From: Citrobacter sp. MGH106
GTDB taxonomy: Bacteria; Pseudomonadota; Gammaproteobacteria; Enterobacterales; Enterobacteriaceae
NCBI RefSeq assembly: GCF_001037495.1
Contig: NZ_KQ089822.1
Coordinates: 1,426,001 to 1,490,000, forward strand
Length of the DNA: 64,000 nucleotides
Direction of reading: 5' to 3'
In this document: positions 49,387-58,697 of the stretch, one piece after another
How positions within the stretch are numbered: position 1 is the first letter of the stretch
Layout: each line of letters starts with the position of its first letter
Notes under the pieces: generated by a model
Seen by the model: only the letters and a program-made list of their open reading frames with translations
Databases searched by the model: none
What the model was told of the DNA's origin: nothing
Program-made: the position numbers and the translations under genes

Positions 49387-50562
49387 ATGCTTCCGCATTC
49401 AATTCTATTCCTTATTTTCAATTTAGCATATATATTGCCGGTAGCGTATGTCCATTTTTTGGGGTTTAGTCAAGGAGGGGTAGAACAGATCTTTGATAGT
49501 GATCCTAGTAAGCTTTCAAATATGATGATTTTTTATGCTATTTCACTATTTTTCTTTTTAGCAAGTTCATCATTATTCGGTTTTGGGGTAAGATGTAAAA
49601 AAATAATATGGCAGAGTGAGTTTAAATTGCCAGGAATAATAAAAGTTATTTTTTTAGCTGTATTAGTTTCGTTGGTGTTATCAAAAATATTACTTTACCC
49701 TGAGGGGGTATATTCTTCATATGCATTTGATTCAGGAGCAATGTCAAGTCGCGTTTGGAATATATCTATGGGATTATCAGAACTTGGGGTGATTATTTTT
49801 GTTTTTTGTTTAGTTACTAAGAACATTCGATTTGCATATCTAACATTTTTCGTTGTCTCATTGAATTTATTACATGGAACGCGGATTTTTACTTTAATAT
49901 TACTTTTGATAATCATTTTTTATGTTCTATTTATTAGCAGGAAATATTCAAAAATAAAATTATTGCTATTTCTGTGTGTGTTTTTTTGTGTGGTCATTGT
50001 TTCATTCTTAATCGTTTTTATAATGCGTTCTAATGTTGCAATTGATAGCATTAGTCTCGATTTAATTATCAGTCCTATTGTATATGAATCTTTATTTAAC
50101 CAAATATCATTTATCAGAATGCTTGATTTGCTGAATCATGGTTCTGTACCTTTTGCACCACAGATGCTTTTTTTTGATTCGGCAATATTTACTTTACCTT
50201 CATTTTCTAATGTTGAGAAAGCATCGTTAATGTATATTAATAATTTCGGCGAGCTCAGCCCATTAGGCGGGTTATCTGGTTATGCAAGCGCGATTATATA
50301 TTTTTCAAACTATTCTTTCCTCTGGTATTTTTTGCTCGGAGGAATATCTAGTTTATTACTGAGAGCAACTTCAAGCACCAATTTTGTAATATTTTCAAGG
50401 GTCGTGTATATTTATTTTGTATGTGATTCTCTTTTCAGATTTAATCGTGATCCATGGTTTATTGTAATTAAAATGCTTTCGAATAATATTTTTTTCCTAG
50501 TGATTGTTCTTATGATTATCGCAATTAAAATGCGATTAGAAAAACGGAGAGTTATTCAATGA
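49387..50562 (+). CDS. wzy: O-antigen polymerase Wzy
   Basis: 391-residue polytopic protein with about 10-11 hydrophobic helices and a periplasmic loop (roughly residues 220-310, FNQISFIRMLDLLNHGSVPFAPQ...NNFGELSPLGGLSGYASAIIYFSNYS). It has no conserved motif, which is usual for Wzy. Identity rests on topology, extreme AT content and the need for one polymerase in a Wzx/Wzy operon. In Salmonella groups A, B and D1, wzy (rfc) lies outside rfb, so its location here is a difference. It overlaps wbaU by four bases. Confidence 0.85.
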   Translation: MLPHSILFLIFNLAYILPVAYVHFLGFSQGGVEQIFDSDPSKLSNMMIFYAISLFFFLASSSLFGFGVRCKKIIWQSEFKLPGIIKVIFLAVLVSLVLSKILLYPEGVYSSYAFDSGAMSSRVWNISMGLSELGVIIFVFCLVTKNIRFAYLTFFVVSLNLLHGTRIFTLILLLIIIFYVLFISRKYSKIKLLLFLCVFFCVVIVSFLIVFIMRSNVAIDSISLDLIISPIVYESLFNQISFIRMLDLLNHGSVPFAPQMLFFDSAIFTLPSFSNVEKASLMYINNFGELSPLGGLSGYASAIIYFSNYSFLWYFLLGGISSLLLRATSSTNFVIFSRVVYIYFVCDSLFRFNRDPWFIVIKMLSNNIFFLVIVLMIIAIKMRLEKRRVIQ

Positions 50563-51620
50563 TTGTAAACCTGTCACGTTTGGGTAAAAGTGGTACAGGA
50601 ATGTGGCAATATTCTATCAAATTTTTAGCTGCACTACGCGCAACAGTTAATGTAGAAGCAGTTATCTGCAGTCGGGCACATGAAGGATTTTTTAAAGATA
50701 TGGGTTTTAGCGTAATGACTGTACCAGATGTTGTTAGCAATACGTCTAAAACCTCGAGAATCAGGCCATTACTATGGTATGTATACAGTTATTGGCTAGC
50801 ATTGAGAGTTATTCTCAAGTTTGGGAAAACAAAATTAGTATGCACAACACATCATAATATCCCACTACTTAAAAACCAAACTATTACTGTGCATGATATT
50901 CGACCTTTTTATTATCCGGATAGTTTTATACAGAAAATTTATTTTAGATATTTGCTGAGGTTTTCAATCAAACGATGTCAGCATATTTTAACCGTATCTT
51001 ATACGGTTAAAGATAAGATTGCCGATACCTATGATATTAATCCCGAAAAAATATCAGTGATTTATAATTGCATTGATGAAACCGATTTTTTAAAAAATGA
51101 CAATAAAGAGGATTTTTTCTTGGCTGTAGGCGCCAGTTGGCCCCATAAAAATATACATTCATTTATTAGGGCTTGTAATGTCTGGCCTGAACATTCTAAA
51201 TTAGTGATAGTATGCGGACTTACTGATTATGCTGAATCTTTAAAGGTGATGGTGCATGAATTAGGTTTATCGGATAAGGTTAAATTTGTTCATGAGATTT
51301 CTTTTAATGAGCTGAAGGTTCTATACTCTGAGTCTAGAGCCCTTATTTACCCATCCCTTGATGAAGGGTTCGGTATACCGCCAATTGAAGCAATGGCATC
51401 AAATACGCCTGTTATAGTTTCTGATATCCCTGTATTTCATGAAATTCTTGCTGATGCTGTGTTATATGTGAATCCTGATGATGATGAAAGTTGGAAGCAC
51501 GCTTTAGGAAAAATAAATAAATTGCCAAATAGTCTTTCTCGTTTTGATAAATATGTCTCACGATATAGCTTTGATAATATGAAAAAAATGGTTGAAACTT
51601 GGCTGGCAGGACTATGTTAA
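50559..51620 (+). CDS. wbaU: WbaU-like mannosyltransferase (GT4)
   Basis: 353 residues. The opening MIVNLSRLGKSGTGMWQYSI and the blocks TTHHNIPLLKNQTITVHDIRPFYYPDSFIQK and AVGASWPHKNIHSFI closely match Salmonella RfbU/WbaU, which adds mannose to rhamnose in the Man-Rha-Gal unit. The GT-B donor site is SRALIYPSLDEGFGIPPIEAMASNTPVIVSDIPVFHE with the E-x7-E motif. This gene marks the return to Salmonella-type content after the AT-rich cassette. It overlaps wbaN by 22 bases if wbaN starts at 51599. The alpha or beta linkage cannot be judged without alignment. Confidence 0.88.
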   Translation: MIVNLSRLGKSGTGMWQYSIKFLAALRATVNVEAVICSRAHEGFFKDMGFSVMTVPDVVSNTSKTSRIRPLLWYVYSYWLALRVILKFGKTKLVCTTHHNIPLLKNQTITVHDIRPFYYPDSFIQKIYFRYLLRFSIKRCQHILTVSYTVKDKIADTYDINPEKISVIYNCIDETDFLKNDNKEDFFLAVGASWPHKNIHSFIRACNVWPEHSKLVIVCGLTDYAESLKVMVHELGLSDKVKFVHEISFNELKVLYSESRALIYPSLDEGFGIPPIEAMASNTPVIVSDIPVFHEILADAVLYVNPDDDESWKHALGKINKLPNSLSRFDKYVSRYSFDNMKKMVETWLAGLC

Positions 51621-52564
51621 TGAATGTGACTTTAATTATCCCAACATATAACGCCGGCCCAAATTGGTCTGATTTTTTAAAAGAACTAAAATGCCAGACT
51701 TTATACCCAGACCACCTGGTTGTTATTGATTCGGGGTCTAAAGATGCTACTGTGGATTTGGCAAAAAATAACAAAAATATTATAATATCCCATGTTAACT
51801 CTAAGGATTTTAACCATGGTGGCACTAGAAATATTGCTGCGAAATTAGTGTTGGATACAGATGTTATTGTTTTTATGACCCAGGATGCAATTTTTGATAA
51901 TGAAGATGCACTAGCTAACATGATCGAAGTATTTCAGGATCCAGACGTCGCCGCTGTTTGCGGAAGACAAATCCCGCATCTTGACGCTAATCCTTTGGCA
52001 GTACATGCCCGTAATTTTAACTACGGTTCAACATCACAAATTAAGAGTAAGTCAGATATAAAAACCTTTGGTATTAAAACCGTATTTATGTCGAATTCTT
52101 TTGCAGCTTACCGTCGTTCTGTTTTTGAAAAATTAGGCGGGTTTCCTGAGCATACGATCCTAGCTGAGGATATGTTTATGGCTGCTAAGATGATTCAAGC
52201 AGGCTACAAAGTGGCTTATTGTGGAACGGCCGTTGTGAGGCATTCTCATAATTATAGCCCGCGAGAAGAATTCCAACGATATTTTGATACGGGTGTTTTC
52301 CATGCTTGTAATCCCTGGATTCAACAGGATTTTGGCGGTGCCGGAGGGGAAGGCTCGCGTTTTGTTAAATCAGAGATTTGTTTTCTTCTTAAAAAAGCAC
52401 CTTTATGGATCCCAAGAGCATTATTGACAACGTTCGCTAAGTTACTTGGTTATAAGTTAGGAAAACGCTGGCAATCACTTCCCTTACCGCTATGCCGGTT
52501 TTTAAGTATGTATAAGAGTTATTGGAATAATTTTAAACGCTCTGAATCAAAAGAGATAAGATAA
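51599..52564 (+). CDS. wbaN: WbaN-like rhamnosyltransferase (GT2)
   Basis: 321 residues from 51599; a start at ATG 51614 or 51620 (MNVTLIIPTYNAG) is closer to the Salmonella N terminus. GT-A: VTLIIPTYNAGPNWSDFLKEL, VVIDSGSKDATVDLA, KDFNHGGTRNIAAKL, IVFMTQDAIFDNEDAL as the metal-binding region, and VFMSNSFAAYRRSVFEKLGGFPEHTILAEDMFMAAKMIQAGYKVAY, near-identical to Salmonella RfbN/WbaN, which transfers L-rhamnose to Gal-PP-undecaprenol. It directly precedes manC as in Salmonella. Confidence 0.92.
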   Translation: MAGRTMLMNVTLIIPTYNAGPNWSDFLKELKCQTLYPDHLVVIDSGSKDATVDLAKNNKNIIISHVNSKDFNHGGTRNIAAKLVLDTDVIVFMTQDAIFDNEDALANMIEVFQDPDVAAVCGRQIPHLDANPLAVHARNFNYGSTSQIKSKSDIKTFGIKTVFMSNSFAAYRRSVFEKLGGFPEHTILAEDMFMAAKMIQAGYKVAYCGTAVVRHSHNYSPREEFQRYFDTGVFHACNPWIQQDFGGAGGEGSRFVKSEICFLLKKAPLWIPRALLTTFAKLLGYKLGKRWQSLPLPLCRFLSMYKSYWNNFKRSESKEIR

Positions 52565-54007
52565 ATGTCAGTTCTTCCCGTAATTATGGCTGGTGGCACC
52601 GGTAGTCGCTTGTGGCCGTTGTCCCGCGAACATCATCCGAAGCAATTCCTTAGCATTGAGGGTAAATTATCAATGCTGCAGAATACCATTATGCGATTGG
52701 CTCCACTTTCAGTTGAAGCGCCGGTGGTCATTTGCAATGATAAACATCGCTTTCTTGTGGCTGAGCAGCTTCGTGCCATTGATAAACTCGCGAATAATAT
52801 TATTTTGGAGCCTGTTGGGCGTAATACAGCTCCGGCCATAGCACTTGCTGCGTTTTGTTCACTCCAGAATTCCGATGGCGAAGACCCTCTCTTGTTAGTT
52901 CTTGCTGCAGATCATGTCATTCGCGACGAAGAAGCTTTTATTCAGGCCATTAAACAGGCTGAGCCTCTCGCGGAGCAAGGTAAACTTGTAACTTTCGGTA
53001 TCGTTCCTACGCAGGCTGAAACTGGTTATGGTTATATACTCCGGGGCGAGGCAATTGGGGATGATGCTTTTACTGTAGCAGAGTTTGTGGAAAAACCAGA
53101 TTTTGATACGGCCTGTCACTACCTTGCGTCCGGGAAGTATTACTGGAACAGTGGAATGTTTTTATTCCGAGTAAGTTCCTATTTGAACGAATTAAAAAAA
53201 TTATCACCTGATATATATAGTGCCTGTGAGAAAGCTGTAGGCCATATCAATCCCGATCTTGACTTCATCCGTATTAATAAAGAGGCATTCAGTTTGTGCC
53301 CGAGTGATTCTATCGATTATGCGGTTATGGAGCATACCCATCATGCAGTAGTTGTACCTATGAGTGCTGGCTGGTCGGACGTTGGTTCCTGGTCTTCACT
53401 TTGGGATATTTCAGAAAAAGATCAGCAGCGCAATGTCTTACATGGCGACGTTTTTACACATAACAGTAAAGATAACTACATCTACTCTGAAAACTCATTT
53501 ATCAGTACTGTAGGAGTAAGTAATCTTGTTATTATTCAGACTGCTGATGCTTTATTGGTTTCGAGTAAAGATTCGGTTCAAGATGTCAAAAAAATCGTAG
53601 ATTATCTGAAAAATAACAACAGAACCGAATATAAGCAACATTTAGAAGTTTTCCGCCCTTGGGGAAAATATAACGTAATTGATAGCGGTGACAATTATTT
53701 GGTCAAACGAATAAGTGTTAAGCCCGGTGAAAAATTTGTCGCGCAGATGCATCAGCATCGAGCAGAACACTGGATAGTGGTATCTGGAACCGCCCGCGTT
53801 ACTAAGGGGGAGCAGACATTTATCGTGTCGGAGAACGAGTCAACATTTATACCACTTAACACTATTCATGCGCTAGAAAACCCAGGGGTTGTCCCATTGG
53901 AGCTAATTGAAATCCAATCAGGTACCTATCTTGGTGAGGATGATATTATTCGTTTAGAGCAGCGTTCAGGATTTCTGGAGGAAGGGACTGATGAACACAG
54001 TTTGTAA
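52565..54007 (+). CDS. manC: Mannose-1-phosphate guanylyltransferase, O-antigen copy (RfbM)
   Basis: 480 residues. Same two-domain architecture as the colanic copy at 25416: [28 protein letters not shown] nucleotidyltransferase and C-terminal cupin [21 protein letters not shown]...[18 protein letters not shown]. It supplies GDP-mannose for WbaU. The two copies share long stretches of protein sequence but differ in codon use, this one being more AT-rich. It overlaps the following manB by 17 bases. Confidence 0.96.
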   Translation: MSVLPVIMAGGTGSRLWPLSREHHPKQFLSIEGKLSMLQNTIMRLAPLSVEAPVVICNDKHRFLVAEQLRAIDKLANNIILEPVGRNTAPAIALAAFCSLQNSDGEDPLLLVLAADHVIRDEEAFIQAIKQAEPLAEQGKLVTFGIVPTQAETGYGYILRGEAIGDDAFTVAEFVEKPDFDTACHYLASGKYYWNSGMFLFRVSSYLNELKKLSPDIYSACEKAVGHINPDLDFIRINKEAFSLCPSDSIDYAVMEHTHHAVVVPMSAGWSDVGSWSSLWDISEKDQQRNVLHGDVFTHNSKDNYIYSENSFISTVGVSNLVIIQTADALLVSSKDSVQDVKKIVDYLKNNNRTEYKQHLEVFRPWGKYNVIDSGDNYLVKRISVKPGEKFVAQMHQHRAEHWIVVSGTARVTKGEQTFIVSENESTFIPLNTIHALENPGVVPLELIEIQSGTYLGEDDIIRLEQRSGFLEEGTDEHSL

Positions 54008-55418
54008 TAGCCACGATGTAATTAACACCTCAGGTATCGCTTTTGGAACCAGTGGTGCTCGTGGTCTGGTGACCGATTTTACACCGACCGTATGCGCTGC
54101 TTTCACCGTTTCGTTTGTGGCTGTTATGCAGCAACGTTTTTCTTTCGATGCAATAGCGCTGGCAATAGACAATCGACCAAGCAGCTATGCTATGGCCCAG
54201 GCTTGTGCCGCAGCATTGGCCGATAAAGGCATCAATGCGATTTTCTACGGTGTTATTCCAACACCAGCCTTAGCGCTTCAGTCTATGGCAGATAAAATTC
54301 CAGCGATTATGGTGACAGGTAGCCACATACCTTTTGATCGTAATGGATTGAAGTTCTACCGTCCTGATGGCGAAATTACAAAAGCTGATGAGCTAGCAAT
54401 TCTGAATACTCAAGCTACATGTAATCAACTAGTGCTTGAAGAATTGTCTGTTTCACCAGTTGCTGCTGAAAATTACATTTCACGCTATCTTTCTCTGTTC
54501 CCTACACCGTTTTTGAAGAGAAAGCGTATTGGTATTTATGAGCACTCAAGTGCTGGGCGCGATCTTTATAAACCTTTATTTAAAGCTTTAGGTGCTGAAG
54601 TTATCAGTCTGGATCGGAGTGATAGCTTCGTACCTATAGATACTGAAGCGGTAAGCGAAAAGGATAGAGCGAAAGCACTTAAATGGGTAAAGGATTTTGA
54701 ATTGGATGCCATCTTTTCTACTGACGGAGATGGAGATCGACCTTTAATTTCTGATGAGAAAGGGCAGTGGTTGAGAGGGGATATTTTAGGACTGTTGTGT
54801 TCGCTTGCCTTATCTGTAGATGCTGTTGCTATTCCTGTGAGTTGTAATAGTGTCATATCTTCCGGTCATTACTTTAAACATGTAGAACTTACTAAGATTG
54901 GTTCACCCTATGTTATAGCTGCGTTTTCTGAATTATCGCAGAGCTATGACCGTATTGCCGGGTTTGAAGCTAACGGAGGTTTCTTATTAGGAAGTGATGT
55001 CACTATTAATGGTGAAGTTTTATCAGCATTGCCGACTCGTGATGCACTATTACCAGCGATTATGCTTCTTTACAGTAGTAGAGAGAAAAATATTAGCAGT
55101 CTTGTTGAACAACTTCCCCGCAGGTACACCCATTCTGACCGATTACAGAATATCTGCTTTGAAAAGAGCCGAAAACTAATTGATATGGGAGCTGTAAATC
55201 AGCAATCATTGCTCAATAGTATTGGTTTACAAGATGAAATCGCTGTCTCTGTAGATATCACTGATGGGATAAGAATTACGCTTGGTAGTGGGAGTATTGT
55301 GCATTTACGACCTTCAGGGAATGCACCTGAGTTGCGTTGTTATGCCGAGGCGAATTCATTGGTAATTGCTCAAGATATTGTAGAAACTGTTCTTGTTCGT
55401 ATCAGGGATGAAAGCTAA
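53991..55418 (+). CDS. manB: Phosphomannomutase, O-antigen copy (RfbK type)
   Basis: 475 residues. Phosphohexomutase family: [19 protein letters not shown], phosphoserine loop [22 protein letters not shown] (TGSHIP rather than TASHNP), metal loop [18 protein letters not shown], sugar loop [11 protein letters not shown], phosphate loop [15 protein letters not shown]. It is of the Salmonella group B RfbK subtype and only distantly like CpsG at 26965, so the two are not a recent duplication. It makes mannose-1-P for the adjacent ManC. Confidence 0.95.
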   Translation: MNTVCNSHDVINTSGIAFGTSGARGLVTDFTPTVCAAFTVSFVAVMQQRFSFDAIALAIDNRPSSYAMAQACAAALADKGINAIFYGVIPTPALALQSMADKIPAIMVTGSHIPFDRNGLKFYRPDGEITKADELAILNTQATCNQLVLEELSVSPVAAENYISRYLSLFPTPFLKRKRIGIYEHSSAGRDLYKPLFKALGAEVISLDRSDSFVPIDTEAVSEKDRAKALKWVKDFELDAIFSTDGDGDRPLISDEKGQWLRGDILGLLCSLALSVDAVAIPVSCNSVISSGHYFKHVELTKIGSPYVIAAFSELSQSYDRIAGFEANGGFLLGSDVTINGEVLSALPTRDALLPAIMLLYSSREKNISSLVEQLPRRYTHSDRLQNICFEKSRKLIDMGAVNQQSLLNSIGLQDEIAVSVDITDGIRITLGSGSIVHLRPSGNAPELRCYAEANSLVIAQDIVETVLVRIRDES

Positions 55419-55503
55419 GATTTTCTAAATTTATCTCGAAGCATGTTCAAAAGAACAGTGATTTTATCTTGTTTTTTATACCCATTTAGAGGGTGAGGGT
55501 TAA

Positions 55504-56934
55504 ATGGATAATATTGATAATAAGTATAATCCACAGTTGTGTAAGCTTTTTTTAGCCATATCTGATTTGGTCTTTTTTAATGTGGCACTATGGCTGTCAT
55601 TAGGTTGTGTATATTTAATTTTTGATGAAGTTCAGCGTTTTGTTCCACAAGAACAGCTGGATACACGATTTATCTCCCACTTCATTTTATCTATAGTATG
55701 TGTGGGATGGTTTTGGATTCGATTACGGCATTATACGTATCGCAAGCCATTCTGGTATGAGTTGAAAGAAATTTTTCGTACCATTGTTATTTTTGCTGTA
55801 TTTGACCTAGCTTTAAGCGCCTTTTCTAAGTGGCAATTTTCACGGTATGTCTGGGTTTTTTGCTGGACATTTGCGCTTGTATTGGTGCCATTCTTCCGTG
55901 TACTTACAAAGCATTTGCTTAACAAACTTGGAATCTGGAAGAAGAAAACCATCATTCTCGGAAGTGGCCAAAATGCACTCGGAGCATACAGTGCTCTTCA
56001 GAGTGAAGAGATGATGGGATTTGATGTTGTTGCTTTCTTTGATAGTGATGCAATTCATTCTGAGATTAATGGGTTACCAATAATAAAAGAAGATAAAGAA
56101 ATCTGGAGTTTGAATCGTACAGGTGATATTCATTATATTCTTGCCTATGAATATACTGAGTTAGATAAAACACAATTTTGGCTTCGTGAGTTATCAAAGC
56201 ATCATTGCCGATCAGTAACTGTGGTTCCTTCTTTTCGCGGATTGCCATTGTATAATACAGATATGTCCTTTATTTTTAGCCATGAAGTTATGCTGTTAAG
56301 GATACAGAACAATCTTGCAAAGCGTACCTCCCGTTTCCTTAAACGAACATTTGACATCGTTTGTTCAATATTAATTCTATTAGTGGCATCACCCCTTATG
56401 ATTTATCTTTGGTATAAAGTTACCCGAGATGGAGGTCCAGCGATTTACGGCCATCAACGCGTAGGGCGGAACGGTAAATTATTTCCGTGTTATAAATTTC
56501 GTTCAATGGTGATGAATTCGCAAGTAGTATTGAAAGATCTTCTGGATAAAGATCCCGATGCGAGAGCTGAGTGGGAAAAAGATTTTAAACTTAAAAATGA
56601 TCCTCGCATTACTGCTGTTGGGCGTTTTATTCGAAAAACAAGTCTTGATGAATTACCCCAACTGTTCAATGTATTAAAAGGTGAGATGAGTTTGGTTGGG
56701 CCACGCCCAATCATTTCGGATGAACTTGAACGGTATTGTGATGATGTTGACTATTATTTGATGGCAAAACCAGGAATGACAGGTCTGTGGCAAGTTAGTG
56801 GTCGCAATGATGTGGACTATGAAACGCGTGTGTATTTTGACTCCTGGTATGTCAAGAACTGGACACTCTGGAATGATATTGCCATTTTGTTTAAGACAGT
56901 GAAGGTTGTTTTACATCGAGACGGCGCGTATTGA
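55504..56934 (+). CDS. wbaP: WbaP, undecaprenyl-phosphate galactose-1-phosphate transferase
   Basis: 476 residues, the same as Salmonella WbaP (RfbP). It starts the O-unit by transferring Gal-1-P to undecaprenyl phosphate. Four to five N-terminal helices, a middle nucleotide-fold domain (KKTIILGSGQNALGAYSALQSEEMMGFDVVAFFD), a re-entrant helix (KRTFDIVCSILILLVASPLMIYLWYKVT), then the catalytic domain ([72 protein letters not shown]). Last gene of the rfb operon; predicts galactose as first sugar. Confidence 0.96.
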   Translation: MDNIDNKYNPQLCKLFLAISDLVFFNVALWLSLGCVYLIFDEVQRFVPQEQLDTRFISHFILSIVCVGWFWIRLRHYTYRKPFWYELKEIFRTIVIFAVFDLALSAFSKWQFSRYVWVFCWTFALVLVPFFRVLTKHLLNKLGIWKKKTIILGSGQNALGAYSALQSEEMMGFDVVAFFDSDAIHSEINGLPIIKEDKEIWSLNRTGDIHYILAYEYTELDKTQFWLRELSKHHCRSVTVVPSFRGLPLYNTDMSFIFSHEVMLLRIQNNLAKRTSRFLKRTFDIVCSILILLVASPLMIYLWYKVTRDGGPAIYGHQRVGRNGKLFPCYKFRSMVMNSQVVLKDLLDKDPDARAEWEKDFKLKNDPRITAVGRFIRKTSLDELPQLFNVLKGEMSLVGPRPIISDELERYCDDVDYYLMAKPGMTGLWQVSGRNDVDYETRVYFDSWYVKNWTLWNDIAILFKTVKVVLHRDGAY

Positions 56935-57069
56935 GTCTCGTTAGACATGGCTGATTACTACCCAAAAGGAAGCTCTGGTACATCAATTACTACCTTCCTG
57001 CCTTGCCTCTGAGTTAACATGCTATTCACTTAAGCCCCCGGAGTTTGTCCCGGTGGGTAACCACACCTG

Positions 57070-57076
57070 ACAGGAG
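57070..57076 (+). promoter_or_regulatory. gnd ribosome binding site with complementary element inside the gene
   Basis: ACAGGAG precedes the gnd ATG by six bases. TCCTGT at 57291-57296, at codon 70/71 of gnd, can pair with its ACAGGA. In E. coli an internal complementary sequence at codons 71-75 sequesters the gnd ribosome site and mediates growth-rate control; the position here fits that description. Confidence 0.5.
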
Positions 57077-57082
57077 TATGTA

Positions 57083-58489
57083 ATGTCCAAGCAACAGATC
57101 GGCGTCGTCGGTATGGCAGTGATGGGGCGCAACCTGGCGCTCAACATCGAAAGCCGTGGTTATACCGTCTCCGTTTTCAACCGCTCCCGTGAAAAGACCG
57201 AAGAAGTGATTGCCGAGAACCCTGGCAAGAAACTGGTGCCTTACTACACGGTAAAAGAGTTTGTTGAATCCCTCGAAACGCCTCGTCGTATCCTGTTAAT
57301 GGTGAAAGCGGGAGCAGGTACAGACGCTGCCATTGATTCCCTGAAGCCGTATCTGGACAAAGGCGATATCATTATTGATGGCGGTAACACCTTCTTCCAG
57401 GACACCATTCGTCGCAATCGTGAACTGTCGGCCGAAGGCTTTAACTTCATCGGTACCGGCGTGTCCGGTGGTGAAGAGGGCGCACTGAAAGGGCCTTCTA
57501 TCATGCCTGGTGGCCAGAAAGAGGCTTACGAACTGGTCGCGCCAATTCTGACCAAAATCGCAGCTGTTGCCGAAGATGGTGAGCCATGTGTAACCTATAT
57601 TGGCGCCGATGGTGCGGGCCACTATGTGAAGATGGTCCACAACGGTATTGAATACGGTGACATGCAGTTGATTGCTGAAGCCTACTCTCTGCTGAAAGGT
57701 GGTTTGAACCTGTCTAACGAAGAGCTGGCGACCACCTTCACCGAGTGGAACGAAGGTGAATTAAGCAGCTACCTGATTGACATCACCAAAGATATCTTCA
57801 CTAAAAAGGATGAAGACGGTAAATATTTGGTTGATGTGATCCTGGATGAAGCGGCGAACAAAGGTACCGGTAAATGGACCAGCCAAAGTTCTCTGGATCT
57901 TGGGGAACCCCTGTCTCTGATCACTGAGTCTGTATTCGCTCGTTACATCTCCTCCCTTAAAGACCAGCGTGTTGCTGCATCTAAAGTGCTGTCTGGTCCG
58001 CAGGCTAAACTGGCTGGTGATAAAGCAGAGTTCGTTGAGAAAGTACGTCGCGCTCTGTACCTGGGCAAAATCGTCTCCTATGCGCAGGGTTTCTCTCAAC
58101 TGCGCGCTGCGTCTGACGAGTACAACTGGGATCTGAATTACGGTGAAATCGCGAAGATCTTCCGCGCAGGCTGTATCATTCGCGCTCAGTTCCTGCAGAA
58201 GATCACCGATGCTTATGCTGAAAACAAAGGCATCGCAAATCTGCTGTTGGCTCCTTACTTCAAAAACATCGCTGACGAATATCAGCAGGCGCTGCGTGAT
58301 GTAGTGGCTTATGCTGTGCAGAATGGTATCCCGGTACCGACGTTCTCTGCCGCCGTAGCATACTATGACAGCTACCGTTCTGCGGTATTGCCGGCGAACC
58401 TGATTCAGGCTCAGCGTGACTACTTCGGTGCACACACCTATAAACGCACTGATAAAGAAGGTGTGTTCCACACCGAATGGCTGGATTAA
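57083..58489 (+). CDS. gnd: 6-phosphogluconate dehydrogenase, decarboxylating
   Basis: 468 residues. Pentose phosphate pathway enzyme making ribulose-5-P, CO2 and [34 protein letters not shown] is the NADP Rossmann motif; [19 protein letters not shown]; catalytic Lys in [24 protein letters not shown]-terminal [13 protein letters not shown]. It is the classic border marker of the O-antigen locus and often recombines with it. G+C returns to the chromosomal level here. A strong terminator follows. Confidence 0.99.
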   Translation: MSKQQIGVVGMAVMGRNLALNIESRGYTVSVFNRSREKTEEVIAENPGKKLVPYYTVKEFVESLETPRRILLMVKAGAGTDAAIDSLKPYLDKGDIIIDGGNTFFQDTIRRNRELSAEGFNFIGTGVSGGEEGALKGPSIMPGGQKEAYELVAPILTKIAAVAEDGEPCVTYIGADGAGHYVKMVHNGIEYGDMQLIAEAYSLLKGGLNLSNEELATTFTEWNEGELSSYLIDITKDIFTKKDEDGKYLVDVILDEAANKGTGKWTSQSSLDLGEPLSLITESVFARYISSLKDQRVAASKVLSGPQAKLAGDKAEFVEKVRRALYLGKIVSYAQGFSQLRAASDEYNWDLNYGEIAKIFRAGCIIRAQFLQKITDAYAENKGIANLLLAPYFKNIADEYQQALRDVVAYAVQNGIPVPTFSAAVAYYDSYRSAVLPANLIQAQRDYFGAHTYKRTDKEGVFHTEWLD

Positions 58490-58516
58490 TCTGATTTAAC
58501 CCAATCGTAAATGCAG

Positions 58517-58543
58517 GCCCGGAGCGCTCCTCCGGGCTTTTTT
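58517..58543 (+). terminator. Rho-independent terminator after gnd
   Basis: GCCCGGA/TCCGGGC stem (7 bp) with a 7-base loop, directly followed by TTTTTTT-type tail at 58538-58543. Confidence 0.93.
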
Positions 58544-58697
58544 ATGGGCAAAAAACGGCATTCGGCTTGGTCTGATAGGCCTTACAGTTATAAATCACGA
58601 TATAATGATTGCAGGCTGATCCGATACGACAAAGTTGGGTCTAACGATGGTGACACGTTCACCCTTAAATGTTTAACCGGAAGAAGTTGCAGAGCGA

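Noticed and set aside
44293-51620. Prophage or genomic island inserted in the O-antigen cluster, suggested by low G+C
   Set aside because: Every ORF fits O-antigen biosynthesis and no integrase, transposase or attachment repeats were seen; low G+C is usual for such clusters.
57761-58471. 236-codon minus-strand ORF opposite gnd
   Set aside because: It is a shadow of the highly biased gnd coding frame, with no family resemblance.
58661-58680. PmrA-box-like CTTAAATGTTTAA upstream of ugd
   Set aside because: The two half-sites are too close together for the known PmrA box spacing.
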